Source: Calothrix sp. CSU_2_0
GTDB taxonomy: Bacteria > Cyanobacteriota > Cyanobacteriia > Cyanobacteriales > Nostocaceae
Direction of reading: 5' to 3'
Assembly (NCBI GenBank): GCA_012034595.1
Contig: JAAUPE010000036.1
Location: forward strand, 1 to 54,246
DNA: 54,246 bases
The position numbers and the translations under genes are program-made. The notes under the pieces are model-generated. The model saw only the letters and a list, made by a program, of their open reading frames with translations, was not told the origin of the DNA and searched no databases. Below, piece after piece: positions 35,982 through 45,130 of the stretch (positions are counted from its first letter, which is position 1; the number at the start of each line of letters is the position of its first letter).

Positions 35982-37211
35982 TTATTTAATAATCTTGGAA
36001 ACCACACCAGCACCAATGGTACGACCACCTTCACGAATCGCAAAACGCATACCTTGCTCGATTGCGATCGCGTTGATTAACTTCACAGTCATTTTAATCC
36101 GGTCTCCAGGCATGACCATTTCGGCTGCACTACCATCATCGGAAGTAAAAGCTTCAATCGTACCAGTTACGTCGGTTGTACGCACATAAAATTGGGGACG
36201 ATAACCAGCAAAGAAAGGAGTCTTACGACCACCTTCTTTCTCGGTCAAAACGTATACTTCGCCTTCAAAATCAGTGTGAGGAGTAATGGAACCAGGCTTT
36301 GCTAGTACCATCCCCCGCTCGATTTCTTCCTTTTTCAAACCGCGAAGTAAAAGACCCGCGTTGTCACCAGCCATACCTTCTTCGAGACTCTTTTTGAACA
36401 TCTCGATCCCAGTTACGGTAGTGGCACGGGTATCTTTAATTCCTACCAACTCGACGTTATCACCAACTTTAACTTTTCCGCGTTCGATCCGTCCGGTGGC
36501 TACTGTACCACGACCGGAAATCGAGAAAACGTCTTCTACCGCCATCAAGAAAGGTTTGTCAATGTCGCGTTCGGGTGTAGGAATATAAGAATCCACAGCA
36601 TCCATCAATTCGTAGATTTTATCTACCCACTTGTCTTCACCCCGTTGTGTTTTCGGAGCCGCAGTCATTTTTTCCAATGCTTGCAGACCCGAACCTTTAA
36701 CGATGGGGATATCGTCACCAGGGAAATCATAGCTGGAAAGGAGCTCGCGCACTTCCAATTCTACAAGTTCCAAAAGCTCTTCGTCGTCCACCATGTCTTC
36801 TTTGTTCAAGAAAACAACGAGGCTGGGTACACCGACCTGCTTCGCCAACAAAATATGTTCGCGGGTTTGGGGCATTGGACCGTCAGCAGCCGAACAAACT
36901 AAGATGCCACCATCCATTTGTGCCGCGCCTGTAATCATGTTTTTTACATAATCGGCGTGTCCTGGACAGTCTACGTGGGCGTAGTGACGACTTGCAGTTT
37001 CGTACTCTACGTGAGCTGTGTTAATCGTAATCCCACGTTGCCGCTCTTCGGGTGCTGCATCGATTTGGTCATAAGCCTTTGCTACTGCTCCCCCCATCGC
37101 TGCCAGGGTCATTGTAATTGCGGCTGTTAGCGTGGTTTTACCGTGGTCAACGTGACCAATAGTACCAATGTTAACGTGGGGTTTATTCCGTTCAAACTTT
37201 GCGCGTGCCAT
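35982..37211 (-). CDS. tuf: Elongation factor Tu
   Basis: A 409-residue EF-Tu, the GTPase that brings aminoacyl-tRNA to the ribosome. It has G1 GHVDHGKT, the DCPGHADY G3 motif, NKED G4, and the beta-barrel domains 2 and 3 ending [11 protein letters not shown]. The cyanobacterial loop ([12 protein letters not shown]) extends it by about 15 residues over the E. coli protein. An AAGGAAAGGAAA leader precedes the ATG. It lies 27 bases after fusA in the str operon. Confidence 0.97.
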   Translation of the reverse strand: MARAKFERNKPHVNIGTIGHVDHGKTTLTAAITMTLAAMGGAVAKAYDQIDAAPEERQRGITINTAHVEYETASRHYAHVDCPGHADYVKNMITGAAQMDGGILVCSAADGPMPQTREHILLAKQVGVPSLVVFLNKEDMVDDEELLELVELEVRELLSSYDFPGDDIPIVKGSGLQALEKMTAAPKTQRGEDKWVDKIYELMDAVDSYIPTPERDIDKPFLMAVEDVFSISGRGTVATGRIERGKVKVGDNVELVGIKDTRATTVTGIEMFKKSLEEGMAGDNAGLLLRGLKKEEIERGMVLAKPGSITPHTDFEGEVYVLTEKEGGRKTPFFAGYRPQFYVRTTDVTGTIEAFTSDDGSAAEMVMPGDRIKMTVKLINAIAIEQGMRFAIREGGRTIGAGVVSKIIK

Positions 37212-37238
37212 GAATAATTGTTTCCTTTCCTTTTTTAG

Positions 37239-39317
37239 TTATGCGTTCCCTTTGTTTTTGGCGATGATTGCCTCGGCGACGTTGCGAGGCACTTCTTCGT
37301 AACGGCTAAACTCCATCGAGAAGATACCACGACCTTGGGTTTTTGACCGAATGTCAGTAGCGTAGCCAAACATTTCTGCTAATGGGACTTTAGCAGTTAC
37401 TTTCGCAAGACCCTGTTCCGAACCCATCCCTTCGATTTGTCCGCGACGGGAGTTGAGGTCGCCCATTACATCCCCAAGATAGTCTTCAGGTACTTCTACC
37501 TCAACTTTCATCATGGGTTCCAACAGTACGGGCGAAGCTTTCATCACAGCTTCTTTCATCGCCATTGAACCAGCGATTTTAAAAGCCATTTCTGAAGAGT
37601 CTACATCATGGTAAGACCCGTCAACCAGAGTCGCTTTAACATCGATCAGAGGATAGCCAGCAATTACGCCAGATTCGCAACTTTCTTTCATCCCCGCTTC
37701 TGCTGGTCCAACGTACTCTTTGGGTACGGTACCACCAACAATTTTGGAGACAAATTCAAAACCGCTTCCGGGTTCACCGGGTTGCAGGTCGATAACTACG
37801 TGACCGTACTGACCTTTGCCACCGCTCTGACGAATGAATTTACCTTCTACCTTGGTAACGGCTTTGCGGATTGTTTCTCGGTAAGCGACCTGTGGCGCAC
37901 CCACGTTAGCTTCTACCTTGAATTCACGCAGCATCCGATCGACAAGTATTTCTAGGTGCAACTCTCCCATTCCGGCAATAACGGTCTGGTTGGTTTCCGG
38001 GTCAACACTGACACGGAAGGTTGGGTCTTCTTCCGACAGCGATTGTAGAGCTTTGGACAATTTGTCCATGTCGTTCTTGGTTTTTGGTTCTACCGCAACC
38101 GAGATTACTGGCTCTGGAATAAATAGTGCTTCTAAGATTACTGGCGAGTTTTCATCAGTGATTGTATCACCTGTTAATGTATCTTTTAATCCTAGTGCTG
38201 CTCCTAAGTCTCCAGCTCGCAGTTCGTCTACATCTTGCCGTTCGTCTGCTTTCAATATCACCAGCCGGGAAATACGTTCTTTTTTGCCTTTGGTTGCATT
38301 GAGAACGTAGCTACCTTTTTTCAAGATACCGGAATAAACGCGAACGAATGTGAGACGACCGTAAGGGTCAGCCATAATTTTGAAGGCAAGCGCCGATAGT
38401 GGCTCGTTGTCGTCGGCATGACGCTCAACGGCATCACCGTTTGGCAATGTACCTTGGATTGCTGGGACTTCTGAGGGGGATGGTAAGTAATCAACAACTG
38501 CATCAAGCAGTAATTGCACTCCCTTGTTCTTAAAGGCTGAACCGCAAAGCATAGGCACAATTTTGCCCAATACAGTACCTTTACGGAGGGCTGTGTTAAT
38601 TTCCTCTTCAGTGAGTTCTTCCCCTTCAAAGTATTTATTCATTAATTCGTCGCTGGTCTCCGACACGGCTTCAATCAGCTTGGTGCGGTATTCTGCTGCG
38701 ACTTCCTGCATGTCTGCGGGGATATCTTGTTCTTGAATATCAGTACCTTTATCGTTGGTATAGATGTATGCACGCATCCGTACCAAGTCCACTAAGCCTA
38801 AAAATTCGGTTTCGGCTCCGATCGGCAACTGAATGGGAATTGCATTCGTGCGGAGGCGATCGCGTACTTGTTCGTAAACTTTATAAAAGTTTGCACCAGT
38901 ACGATCCATCTTGTTTACAAAAACAATCCGGGGTACTTTGTAGCGATCGGCTTGTCTCCATACAGTCTCGGTCTGGGGTTGTACACCACCGACCGAACAC
39001 AGAACCGTAATTACACCATCTAATACCCGCATCGAACGTTCAACTTCAATCGTAAAGTCTACGTGACCGGGAGTATCGATAATGTTAATTTGATGGTCTT
39101 TCCAGGTCGAGCTAATCGCCGCAGCTGTAATCGTAATACCCCGCTCCCGCTCCTGATCCATCCAGTCGGTAACGGCAGTACCTTCATGTACTTCACCAAT
39201 TTTATGGATTATCCCAGAGTAAAATAATATTCTTTCTGTCGTTGTAGTTTTGCCCGCGTCTATATGCGCCGCAATACCAATATTGCGTACTCTCTCTAGC
39301 GGGGTAGTACGTGCCAC
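37239..39317 (-). CDS. fusA: Elongation factor G
   Basis: A 692-residue EF-G, the GTPase that drives ribosomal translocation. Motifs include [14 protein letters not shown] (G1), DTPGHVDF (G3), NKMD (G4) and the domain IV and V segments to the [10 protein letters not shown] end. It starts at a GTG, chosen by the perfect AGGAGG five bases upstream. It is the third gene of the str operon. Confidence 0.97.
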   Translation of the reverse strand: MARTTPLERVRNIGIAAHIDAGKTTTTERILFYSGIIHKIGEVHEGTAVTDWMDQERERGITITAAAISSTWKDHQINIIDTPGHVDFTIEVERSMRVLDGVITVLCSVGGVQPQTETVWRQADRYKVPRIVFVNKMDRTGANFYKVYEQVRDRLRTNAIPIQLPIGAETEFLGLVDLVRMRAYIYTNDKGTDIQEQDIPADMQEVAAEYRTKLIEAVSETSDELMNKYFEGEELTEEEINTALRKGTVLGKIVPMLCGSAFKNKGVQLLLDAVVDYLPSPSEVPAIQGTLPNGDAVERHADDNEPLSALAFKIMADPYGRLTFVRVYSGILKKGSYVLNATKGKKERISRLVILKADERQDVDELRAGDLGAALGLKDTLTGDTITDENSPVILEALFIPEPVISVAVEPKTKNDMDKLSKALQSLSEEDPTFRVSVDPETNQTVIAGMGELHLEILVDRMLREFKVEANVGAPQVAYRETIRKAVTKVEGKFIRQSGGKGQYGHVVIDLQPGEPGSGFEFVSKIVGGTVPKEYVGPAEAGMKESCESGVIAGYPLIDVKATLVDGSYHDVDSSEMAFKIAGSMAMKEAVMKASPVLLEPMMKVEVEVPEDYLGDVMGDLNSRRGQIEGMGSEQGLAKVTAKVPLAEMFGYATDIRSKTQGRGIFSMEFSRYEEVPRNVAEAIIAKNKGNA

Positions 39318-39322
39318 TGCTG

Positions 39323-39328
39323 CCTCCT
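39323..39328 (-). promoter_or_regulatory. Consensus ribosome-binding site of fusA
   Basis: AGGAGG on the minus strand, five bases before the GTG start, is the strongest ribosome-binding site seen in this window and decides that start. Confidence 0.75.
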
Positions 39329-39409
39329 ATATTTTTCGCCCATGATATCTTGTATATTACACTTTGTTAAGTTTCTATACTTTTACGGGAAACCGTCTTT
39401 TTTGTAAAT

Positions 39410-39442
39410 CCGGCATACCGCAAATTAAGTGCAGTATGTCGG
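39410..39442 (-). promoter_or_regulatory. Hairpin in the rpsG-fusA spacer
   Basis: CCGACATACTGC pairs with GCGGTATGCCGG on the minus strand (one mismatch, one G-U pair). No T-run follows, so it is not an intrinsic terminator. It could affect coupling of rpsG and fusA or be a processing site. Confidence 0.4.
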
Positions 39443-39498
39443 TTCTCAATTTAAATAGACGATAAAACTCTATCTTTTGAGGTAGGCGTACCGTCCGC

Positions 39499-39969
39499 TT
39501 AATAACGATAATGCGCGAAGGCTTTGTTGGCTTCTGCCATCCGGTGTGTTTCTTCGCGCTTTTTAATTGCGCTTCCGCTTTCGTTTGCAGCATCCATCAA
39601 CTCGTTGGCGAGTCTACCTGCCATTGTCCGACCTGCACGTTGACGAGAATACTGTACTAACCAACGCAACGCCAGAGTTGTACCGCGTTCATTACGCACT
39701 TCCATTGGTACTTGATAAGTTGCACCACCTACTCGTCGTGCTTTTACCTCAACCAGTGGAGTGGCGTTCCGCACTGCTCTTTCAAATGTTTCTAGGGGGT
39801 CGCCACCAGTGCGCTCTCCAATTGTTTTCATTGCATCGTAAACAATCCGCGCAGCCAGTGATTTTTTGCCATGACGCATAATCCGGCGAATAATCATGCT
39901 AACCAAACGGCTATTGTATACGGAGTCAGGCGGAACTGGTCGCCTTTGAATAACACCACGACGAGACAT
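39499..39969 (-). CDS. rpsG: 30S ribosomal protein S7
   Basis: A 156-residue S7, which starts assembly of the 3' domain of 16S rRNA. It has the expected [20 protein letters not shown] start and the AKIVYDAM-like and [19 protein letters not shown] segments, ending in KAFAHYRY. It is the second gene of the str operon and is separated from rpsL by 373 bases. Confidence 0.96.
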   Translation of the reverse strand: MSRRGVIQRRPVPPDSVYNSRLVSMIIRRIMRHGKKSLAARIVYDAMKTIGERTGGDPLETFERAVRNATPLVEVKARRVGGATYQVPMEVRNERGTTLALRWLVQYSRQRAGRTMAGRLANELMDAANESGSAIKKREETHRMAEANKAFAHYRY

Positions 39970-40342
39970 ATTTAACCCTTAAATTTTCGATGAAAGCAAC
40001 GAGACTATACTGAAAATTTTACCTTGGAAGCTTCATATCTAGCGGCATTTGCCGTTAATTAAAGACTTCTGGCTTTCACTTCTGACTACAGTTGCAGCGA
40101 CGCTGACTTCAATAACTTGCTGTCCTCAATCCAGACAGACAAGGCGACACTAATTATATACATGACATAGTACTACACCGATTATAAGTAATACAGTGTA
40201 GGCTTCTCAGCGACTCCCGGTATCCCGTCGGACATTAACTGAGCTTTGTTTAGACTGCACGAGATGCCCCTCCGCACAGTTTGAGCAACCTATGCCCATC
40301 AACGACAAATACAAAAATGTACTTGCTCAAATCGGTCACTTT
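39970..40342. other. Long spacer between rpsL and rpsG
   Basis: 373 bases within the str operon, without a gene. The spacer probably contains an additional promoter for rpsG-fusA-tuf. I see no clear terminator. Confidence 0.4.
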
Positions 40343-40726
40343 CTAGCTCTTTGCTGGTTTCGGACGTTTAGTTCCGTATTTAGAACGACCTTGCTTGCGG
40401 TCTTTTACTCCCGCAGTGTCTAATGTGCCGCGAATAATGTGGTATCTTACACCGGGCAAGTCCTTAACCCGACCACCACGAATCATGACGACTGAGTGTT
40501 CCTGTAAGTTGTGACCAATACCGGGAATGTAAGCTGTGACTTCAAAGCCAGAAGTTAGACGTACCCGTGCGACTTTACGAAGTGCCGAGTTAGGTTTTTT
40601 AGGAGTAGTCGTATAAACCCTGGTACAAACTCCCCGGCGTTGCGGGCATTGTTTCAGGGCTGGCGACTTGGTTTTCTGACGCGCTTTTTCGCGTTCGGTT
40701 CTAATTAGCTGCTGTATTGTTGGCAT
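40343..40726 (-). CDS. rpsL: 30S ribosomal protein S12
   Basis: A 127-residue S12 of the decoding centre. [20 protein letters not shown] starts it. The streptomycin-linked loops [15 protein letters not shown] and [13 protein letters not shown] are the wild-type forms. It is the first gene of the leftward str operon. Confidence 0.97.
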   Translation of the reverse strand: MPTIQQLIRTEREKARQKTKSPALKQCPQRRGVCTRVYTTTPKKPNSALRKVARVRLTSGFEVTAYIPGIGHNLQEHSVVMIRGGRVKDLPGVRYHIIRGTLDTAGVKDRKQGRSKYGTKRPKPAKS

Positions 40727-40894
40727 GAGTTACAGCGAGTGAAGCTGTTTAATGGTCTAAGTTTTAACAAATCCTGATTATATCTTTTTTAAGAGGTTTA
40801 TGCAAATTATTTTTTAGTTCGGGGCAAACGTTTGGCAAAGAACACTGCTGCCGTGCGGAGAGAAGTTAACAGGGAGATACTCTTTTTAACAATG

Positions 40895-40953
40895 CCCAAT
40901 TCCCAATTCCCAATGTCCAATCCCCAATTCCCAATTCCCAATTCCCAATCCCC
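40895..40953. repeat. CCCAATN heptamer array abutting the IscA-type stop
   Basis: About eight tandem CCCAATT / CCCCAAT / CCAATGT units end one base before the stop codon (TAA at 40955-40957 on the minus strand) of the IscA-like gene. Confidence 0.7.
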
Positions 40954-40954
40954 A

Positions 40955-41284
40955 TTAACTATCTATCGAAAACGAATTTCCGCAGCCACAAGTTGACATA
41001 GCTTGAGGATTGTGGAAGCGAAAAGCGCCACCAACTAAGTCTTCGGAATAATCGAGGGTTAGCCCATTGAGATAATTTAAGCTTTCGGCATCGATCGCAA
41101 TTTGAATGCCATTACAGTTGAAAGTGCTTTCTATGTCCGTTGGATTTTCGACAAACGACATATCGTAAAACAACCCAGAACAACCACCGAATTTAACCGC
41201 TAAACGAAACCAAGTGTCTGATTTCTGCTGCTTTGACTGCATTCGTTTGATTTCTGTGGTGGCTGTTGAACTCAAATTAATCAT
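40955..41284 (-). CDS. A-type iron-sulfur carrier (IscA/SufA/HesB family)
   Basis: A 109-residue A-type carrier for iron-sulfur cluster assembly. All three cluster-binding cysteines are in place: Cys35 in GGCSGL and Cys99/Cys101 in the CGCG near the end. It probably receives clusters from the Suf system and delivers them to apoproteins. Several paralogues occur in filamentous cyanobacteria, so the symbol is left open. Confidence 0.9.
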   Translation of the reverse strand: MINLSSTATTEIKRMQSKQQKSDTWFRLAVKFGGCSGLFYDMSFVENPTDIESTFNCNGIQIAIDAESLNYLNGLTLDYSEDLVGGAFRFHNPQAMSTCGCGNSFSIDS

Positions 41285-41489
41285 GGGGAAACGGCAAAAA
41301 TAATCTTACTTTTTTACAAGCAAGCCGAATTACTATTTTAAGCTTGAATTATGTGCGATCGCTATTATTTCACAAACAAATTTTAAAAAAATTAAATAGC
41401 TCTAGGCAAGGAAATAGCTGGAGAGTGGGGAGTAGAGAATTTAGAGTTAATCTATATCCCTTTCCCCTCTTTCCCTTTCGCTATTCCTT

Positions 41490-41909
41490 TTACCCCTTTT
41501 TCTCAGTTCGAGAATAATCATCTTGATAGCGAATAATGTCATCTTCGCCCAAGTATTCCCCATTTTGGACTTCAATCAAGACGAGGGGAATGACACCAGG
41601 ATTTTCTAAACGGTGTGCTGTGCATTGGGGAACGTAGGTTGACTGGTTATTGCTAAGTAACACTTCTGCGTCGCCACAAATGACCTTAGCAGTACCGGAA
41701 ACAACAATCCAATGCTCGCTGCGGTGATGGTGCATTTGCAAGCTAAGACGATGCCCTGGCTTGACTTCAATCCGCTTAATCTTGTAACCGCGTCCTTCTT
41801 CCAAAATTGTGAAGGAACCCCAAGGACGCAGTTCTGTAGCTGCTACACCTCGTGGAGTCACAGAGGTGGGAAGGGACATTGTGTTTACTTGTGCTGTTTC
41901 TTGAGCCAT
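41490..41909 (-). CDS. Mannose-6-phosphate isomerase type II-like cupin
   Basis: The ATG at 41909 with AGAGG eight bases upstream gives 139 residues; a longer frame from 41993 is unsupported. The sequence is the C-terminal cupin of GDP-mannose pyrophosphorylase/PMI type II: RPWGSFTILEEGRGYKIKRI, then LSLQMHHHRSEHWIVVSGTAKV with the metal-binding His and Glu residues, and the STYVPQCTAHRLENPG segment. It lacks the nucleotidyltransferase half and stands alone. It may isomerise mannose-6-phosphate for polysaccharide precursors. Confidence 0.85.
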   Translation of the reverse strand: MAQETAQVNTMSLPTSVTPRGVAATELRPWGSFTILEEGRGYKIKRIEVKPGHRLSLQMHHHRSEHWIVVSGTAKVICGDAEVLLSNNQSTYVPQCTAHRLENPGVIPLVLIEVQNGEYLGEDDIIRYQDDYSRTEKKG

Positions 41910-42130
41910 AGTTACCTCTTTTCTGGGGGACATAAAATTCTGATTACCTAAGTCACTAATCAATTGATGAAAAAAGATGACGCAATATCGCAACCGTAGA
42001 ATTCAGCAATTCATTTGTCTTTTGTAAACATAGCAAAATCAAAATAAACAGTGAAATCAACACCTGACATATTTACGGTGTCTATACCAATTCTTCATGA
42101 ACTTAATTGAAACTTGTTTTTGATTTTAAA

Positions 42131-42175
42131 AAGGAGTTAGGAGTTAAGAGTTAGGAGTTAGGAGTTAGGAGTTAA
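42131..42175. repeat. GGAGTTA tandem repeat
   Basis: About six copies of GGAGTTA / AGAGTTA heptamers (GGAGTTAGGAGTTAAGAGTT and on) in the gap between two minus-strand genes. Confidence 0.65.
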
Positions 42176-42182
42176 TAAATAC

Positions 42183-42231
42183 AAATTCCCAATCTCCAAT
42201 GCCCAATCCTCCATGCCCCATGCCCAATCCC
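42183..42231. repeat. CCCAATN array abutting a stop codon
   Basis: Degenerate CCCAATC / CCAATGC / CCCATGC units run up to the stop codon at 42232 of the phosphodiester glycosidase gene. Confidence 0.6.
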
Positions 42232-44346
42232 CTATCTTTTTAAGAAAATACCAATCCCGTTATGAACGCGGGCTGCGGTGCTAGGAGAACGGTCTATAAG
42301 TTGCCCTCCTAAGTAAAGACTCGTAGAACTTCCTCCGTCTAAATTCAGGGCATTGACGCATCCCATTTTCTGCATCAGTTGTGCATGTTCGGCGAGGGTG
42401 GGACCTGCTCCTCCGGCGCGGTTATGGGTGGATGCGATAATCACTGTGCCGTTCGCTGTGGTGCAGATGGCACTACGTATGGCTTTTTCGCGAATAAATG
42501 CGTCACTAAATTTTTCGGCTTTAGCATCGAGGACAATTTGACGATTTTGTACTAGTAAAGGTCCTGCACCAATAATGTTGGGATAGCCATTAAATTCGGC
42601 TGGTATTGTGGCGCTTTCTATCTTTAAATTTGTGCCCGTGGGAAATAAATTGGCGCTGGTGCTGATTTTTCCGCGCAATGTCAGTAAGTAACCATCAAGG
42701 GGAATTGAAACGGGGTTTTCTCCGGCTTTTCCTGCTATTAGTTGGCTGCTAACTTGATTTTTTTGAACAACTATTATTGTTTCATTATCGGTAAGTGGTG
42801 TGTAAGTATTTCCCCAAGCAGGGGTGTACCGAGCAATACCACTTTGAACGTAGCCACTATTGAGGAAGAGTATGGGGGTTTTCACTGTTCCTTGGGGTCC
42901 AGTTGTGACTAAGTTATCTTCCAGGGTAAGACGACCTACGTAAAATTGTCCAGAGTTATTCCAGGCGATCGCACCTCGATTTAAGATCGGACTCGATAGC
43001 CATTGTCCGTTGCTACGAATTGCTCCCAGAGGATATCTATTGTTACGATTGAAGTAGCCGCCGTTAATACCCGCAACTGCTAAGTATTTTGGCGCTGTTT
43101 GAATCCAAGGTGCTGTCCCAATCAGGGTATCGGCGTTTGTTACTAATGGTTTTAGCTGGACATTACGGGGATTTGCTTCCAACCAAACTACAGGAAATTT
43201 GTCTTGCCCTAATTGCATCCACTGTTGTCGCCAGCGTAACCCAGATGCCCAGGCAATATTACGGGGTACTAATGCGTCGGGGCGAATTTCCACAATTAGG
43301 TTGTTGGGTTCTGATTGAATGCGGGGTGCGAAACCGAAGGGCACACTAACGCGAATTAATGTTTGATTGTTTACTACTTCAACTTGTTTGACCGTGGCTT
43401 CGGGTGGGTTTATTGGTGTTATGGGTCTAAGTATCGGTGTTGGTACGGGTAGCTGTTTCCCTAAGTTTGGCAGTGATGGGATTACTGGGGATGTAGGTAG
43501 TGGGATTGGTGATGGTACTGACGTTGGTACTGGTGTGATGGGTGTGTAGCGTTGAACTAATCCGGGGTCAGCAATTCCATCGAGAATGATTGTCCATTCC
43601 CGGTTAGGAGGGGCTGTTGGCTGAGGATTAACGGCATCGGGGTCTACAACTCTTTTAGCTGGCAATTCTTGCCTTACTTGCCAAGGTGTGGGGCGATCGA
43701 GGTTAATGATAACTCTTTTACCTGTGGATACCTGCGCTGGGACTGATGGTTTTCCATCTGCTCCCAACAGTTGCATGGTCGATTTGTAACTAGTTTCATC
43801 AATATTGGTAATTATTGTCTGCGGAGTCGTAATGTTTAATATATTACCTTGTATTTGGATTTTCCAACCTGCTGTTTTTGCTAAATTTGTAATATCAAGA
43901 TAGCGAAAATTTCCTGCTAATTGTGCCATCAAAACTTGCGGTTTTGTATAGGAGGAAAACCACTGTATTGGTTGTTTTGTGGGAATACTGGTGTCTAATA
44001 GGTCTATACCAATTAACTGCTTCAGCGAACCATCGGCGATGTGAGTTGTGAGTTGATTTTTACTTGTTTGACGTTGGAACCACGCAGTTGAAACAATTCG
44101 ACCATTGAGAGAGATTTGATTCCCATTTGCGTAGGCACGGAGTGATTTGTCGATGGGCATCGCGGCTGGTGCGGTTGATGGTTTTACTGGTGTTGGAGTC
44201 TGGGCATTGGCTGTATAATAATTGGTTGTTAAGCATAGAAAGCTGGAAATTATCAGTGAGAATAATTTCTGGGAAGACTTGATAGTAGATTTATCGGCGA
44301 TTTTTTGACTAGATTTTTCTAAGTGTTTTTGCGGTTTTATCTTCAT
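42232..44346 (-). CDS. Phosphodiester glycosidase-like exported protein (NAGPA/DUF2233 domain)
   Basis: From the ATG at 44346, about 704 residues with a signal-like segment (LFSLIISSFLCLTTNYYTANA); longer starts to 44544 are possible. The middle is Pro/Thr-rich (residues about 260-310) and may span the wall. The C-terminal 300 residues carry the NAGPA-type domain, with GINGGYFNRNNRYPLGAI and NALNLDGGSSTSLYLGG. This domain hydrolyses sugar phosphodiesters in known members. A role in envelope or exopolysaccharide metabolism is inferred. It is monocistronic, with a CCCAATN repeat at its 3' edge. Confidence 0.8.
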   Translation of the reverse strand: MKIKPQKHLEKSSQKIADKSTIKSSQKLFSLIISSFLCLTTNYYTANAQTPTPVKPSTAPAAMPIDKSLRAYANGNQISLNGRIVSTAWFQRQTSKNQLTTHIADGSLKQLIGIDLLDTSIPTKQPIQWFSSYTKPQVLMAQLAGNFRYLDITNLAKTAGWKIQIQGNILNITTPQTIITNIDETSYKSTMQLLGADGKPSVPAQVSTGKRVIINLDRPTPWQVRQELPAKRVVDPDAVNPQPTAPPNREWTIILDGIADPGLVQRYTPITPVPTSVPSPIPLPTSPVIPSLPNLGKQLPVPTPILRPITPINPPEATVKQVEVVNNQTLIRVSVPFGFAPRIQSEPNNLIVEIRPDALVPRNIAWASGLRWRQQWMQLGQDKFPVVWLEANPRNVQLKPLVTNADTLIGTAPWIQTAPKYLAVAGINGGYFNRNNRYPLGAIRSNGQWLSSPILNRGAIAWNNSGQFYVGRLTLEDNLVTTGPQGTVKTPILFLNSGYVQSGIARYTPAWGNTYTPLTDNETIIVVQKNQVSSQLIAGKAGENPVSIPLDGYLLTLRGKISTSANLFPTGTNLKIESATIPAEFNGYPNIIGAGPLLVQNRQIVLDAKAEKFSDAFIREKAIRSAICTTANGTVIIASTHNRAGGAGPTLAEHAQLMQKMGCVNALNLDGGSSTSLYLGGQLIDRSPSTAARVHNGIGIFLKR

Positions 44347-45130
44347 TATTCGGTTACTTAGTTTGGAGAAGCTATCTGTGAAAATATAACTTGAATAATT
44401 TTCGTTAATATCAGAAAACAATGACATTACTTTTAACCAAGAACGTGATAATGTAAATATGGGTTTTTGTCTCTTGTAAGCCAAAAAGTATTTTCCTAAT
44501 CGAACAAGTGCGCTATTGGGTGTAATTAACAACAAAGAGTGCAAATCAAGTAACTGTAAGCCAAAATATTGGCGAAGGACTTGAGTAATGTTGGGAACTT
44601 AGATGTTCATTCCTCACCAGTGGTTGCTACTTAAGTGGGGTAGAACTAGTAGCAATGCAGTGACAAAGGATAATCGGTACAAATCGGTCAACAACAAAAG
44701 ATTTAGTTAGGAATTGTCAAATGGGTATGTATTGTAATACGCTGATTTTGTTGCTGAATGAGAAGATTTTCAGCTAAGAATCGAGTCAAGGCTTTGATGT
44801 GAGCTTTATTTAGGTACGTCTAATCAGATGATGCCCAAAAATTTAGTTCTATTTGGTAACAAGTCAATTGAGAAAATACATACTTTCAAGGCGTAAATAA
44901 AAACTATTTGGGCAAGTGATGTAGTTTGCCGAACTCAGCATAAACCTGAAAAAATAGCGATATGATTTTAACACGGGTAAAAATTTACAAATAAAACCCG
45001 AAGTTAGAATTTTTTTTCTCTAAATTTCCGTGTTAGCTTAATTCTCCATTGCTCTGTTTAGAAAAAAAATTTCGCAAAATTCGCAAAACAAGTCGTAAAA
45101 ATCACAGTGGGTTGGTATCAGGCATAGTGT
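44347..45130. other. Divergent promoter region of the glycosidase-like gene and glutamate synthase
   Basis: About 780 bases (about 590 if the longer upstream start is used). It should contain the promoters of both genes. I searched by eye for NtcA sites (GTA-N8-TAC) and found none that fits perfectly. No tRNA or small gene is supported. Confidence 0.4.

Noticed and set aside
42131-42231. Possible CRISPR array because of regular short repeats
   Set aside because: The repeats are 7-bp tandem units without spacers, so they are simple heptamer arrays.
44545-45130. NtcA-binding site before glutamate synthase
   Set aside because: By eye no GTA-N8-TAC match with a suitable -10 box was found, so no site is claimed.
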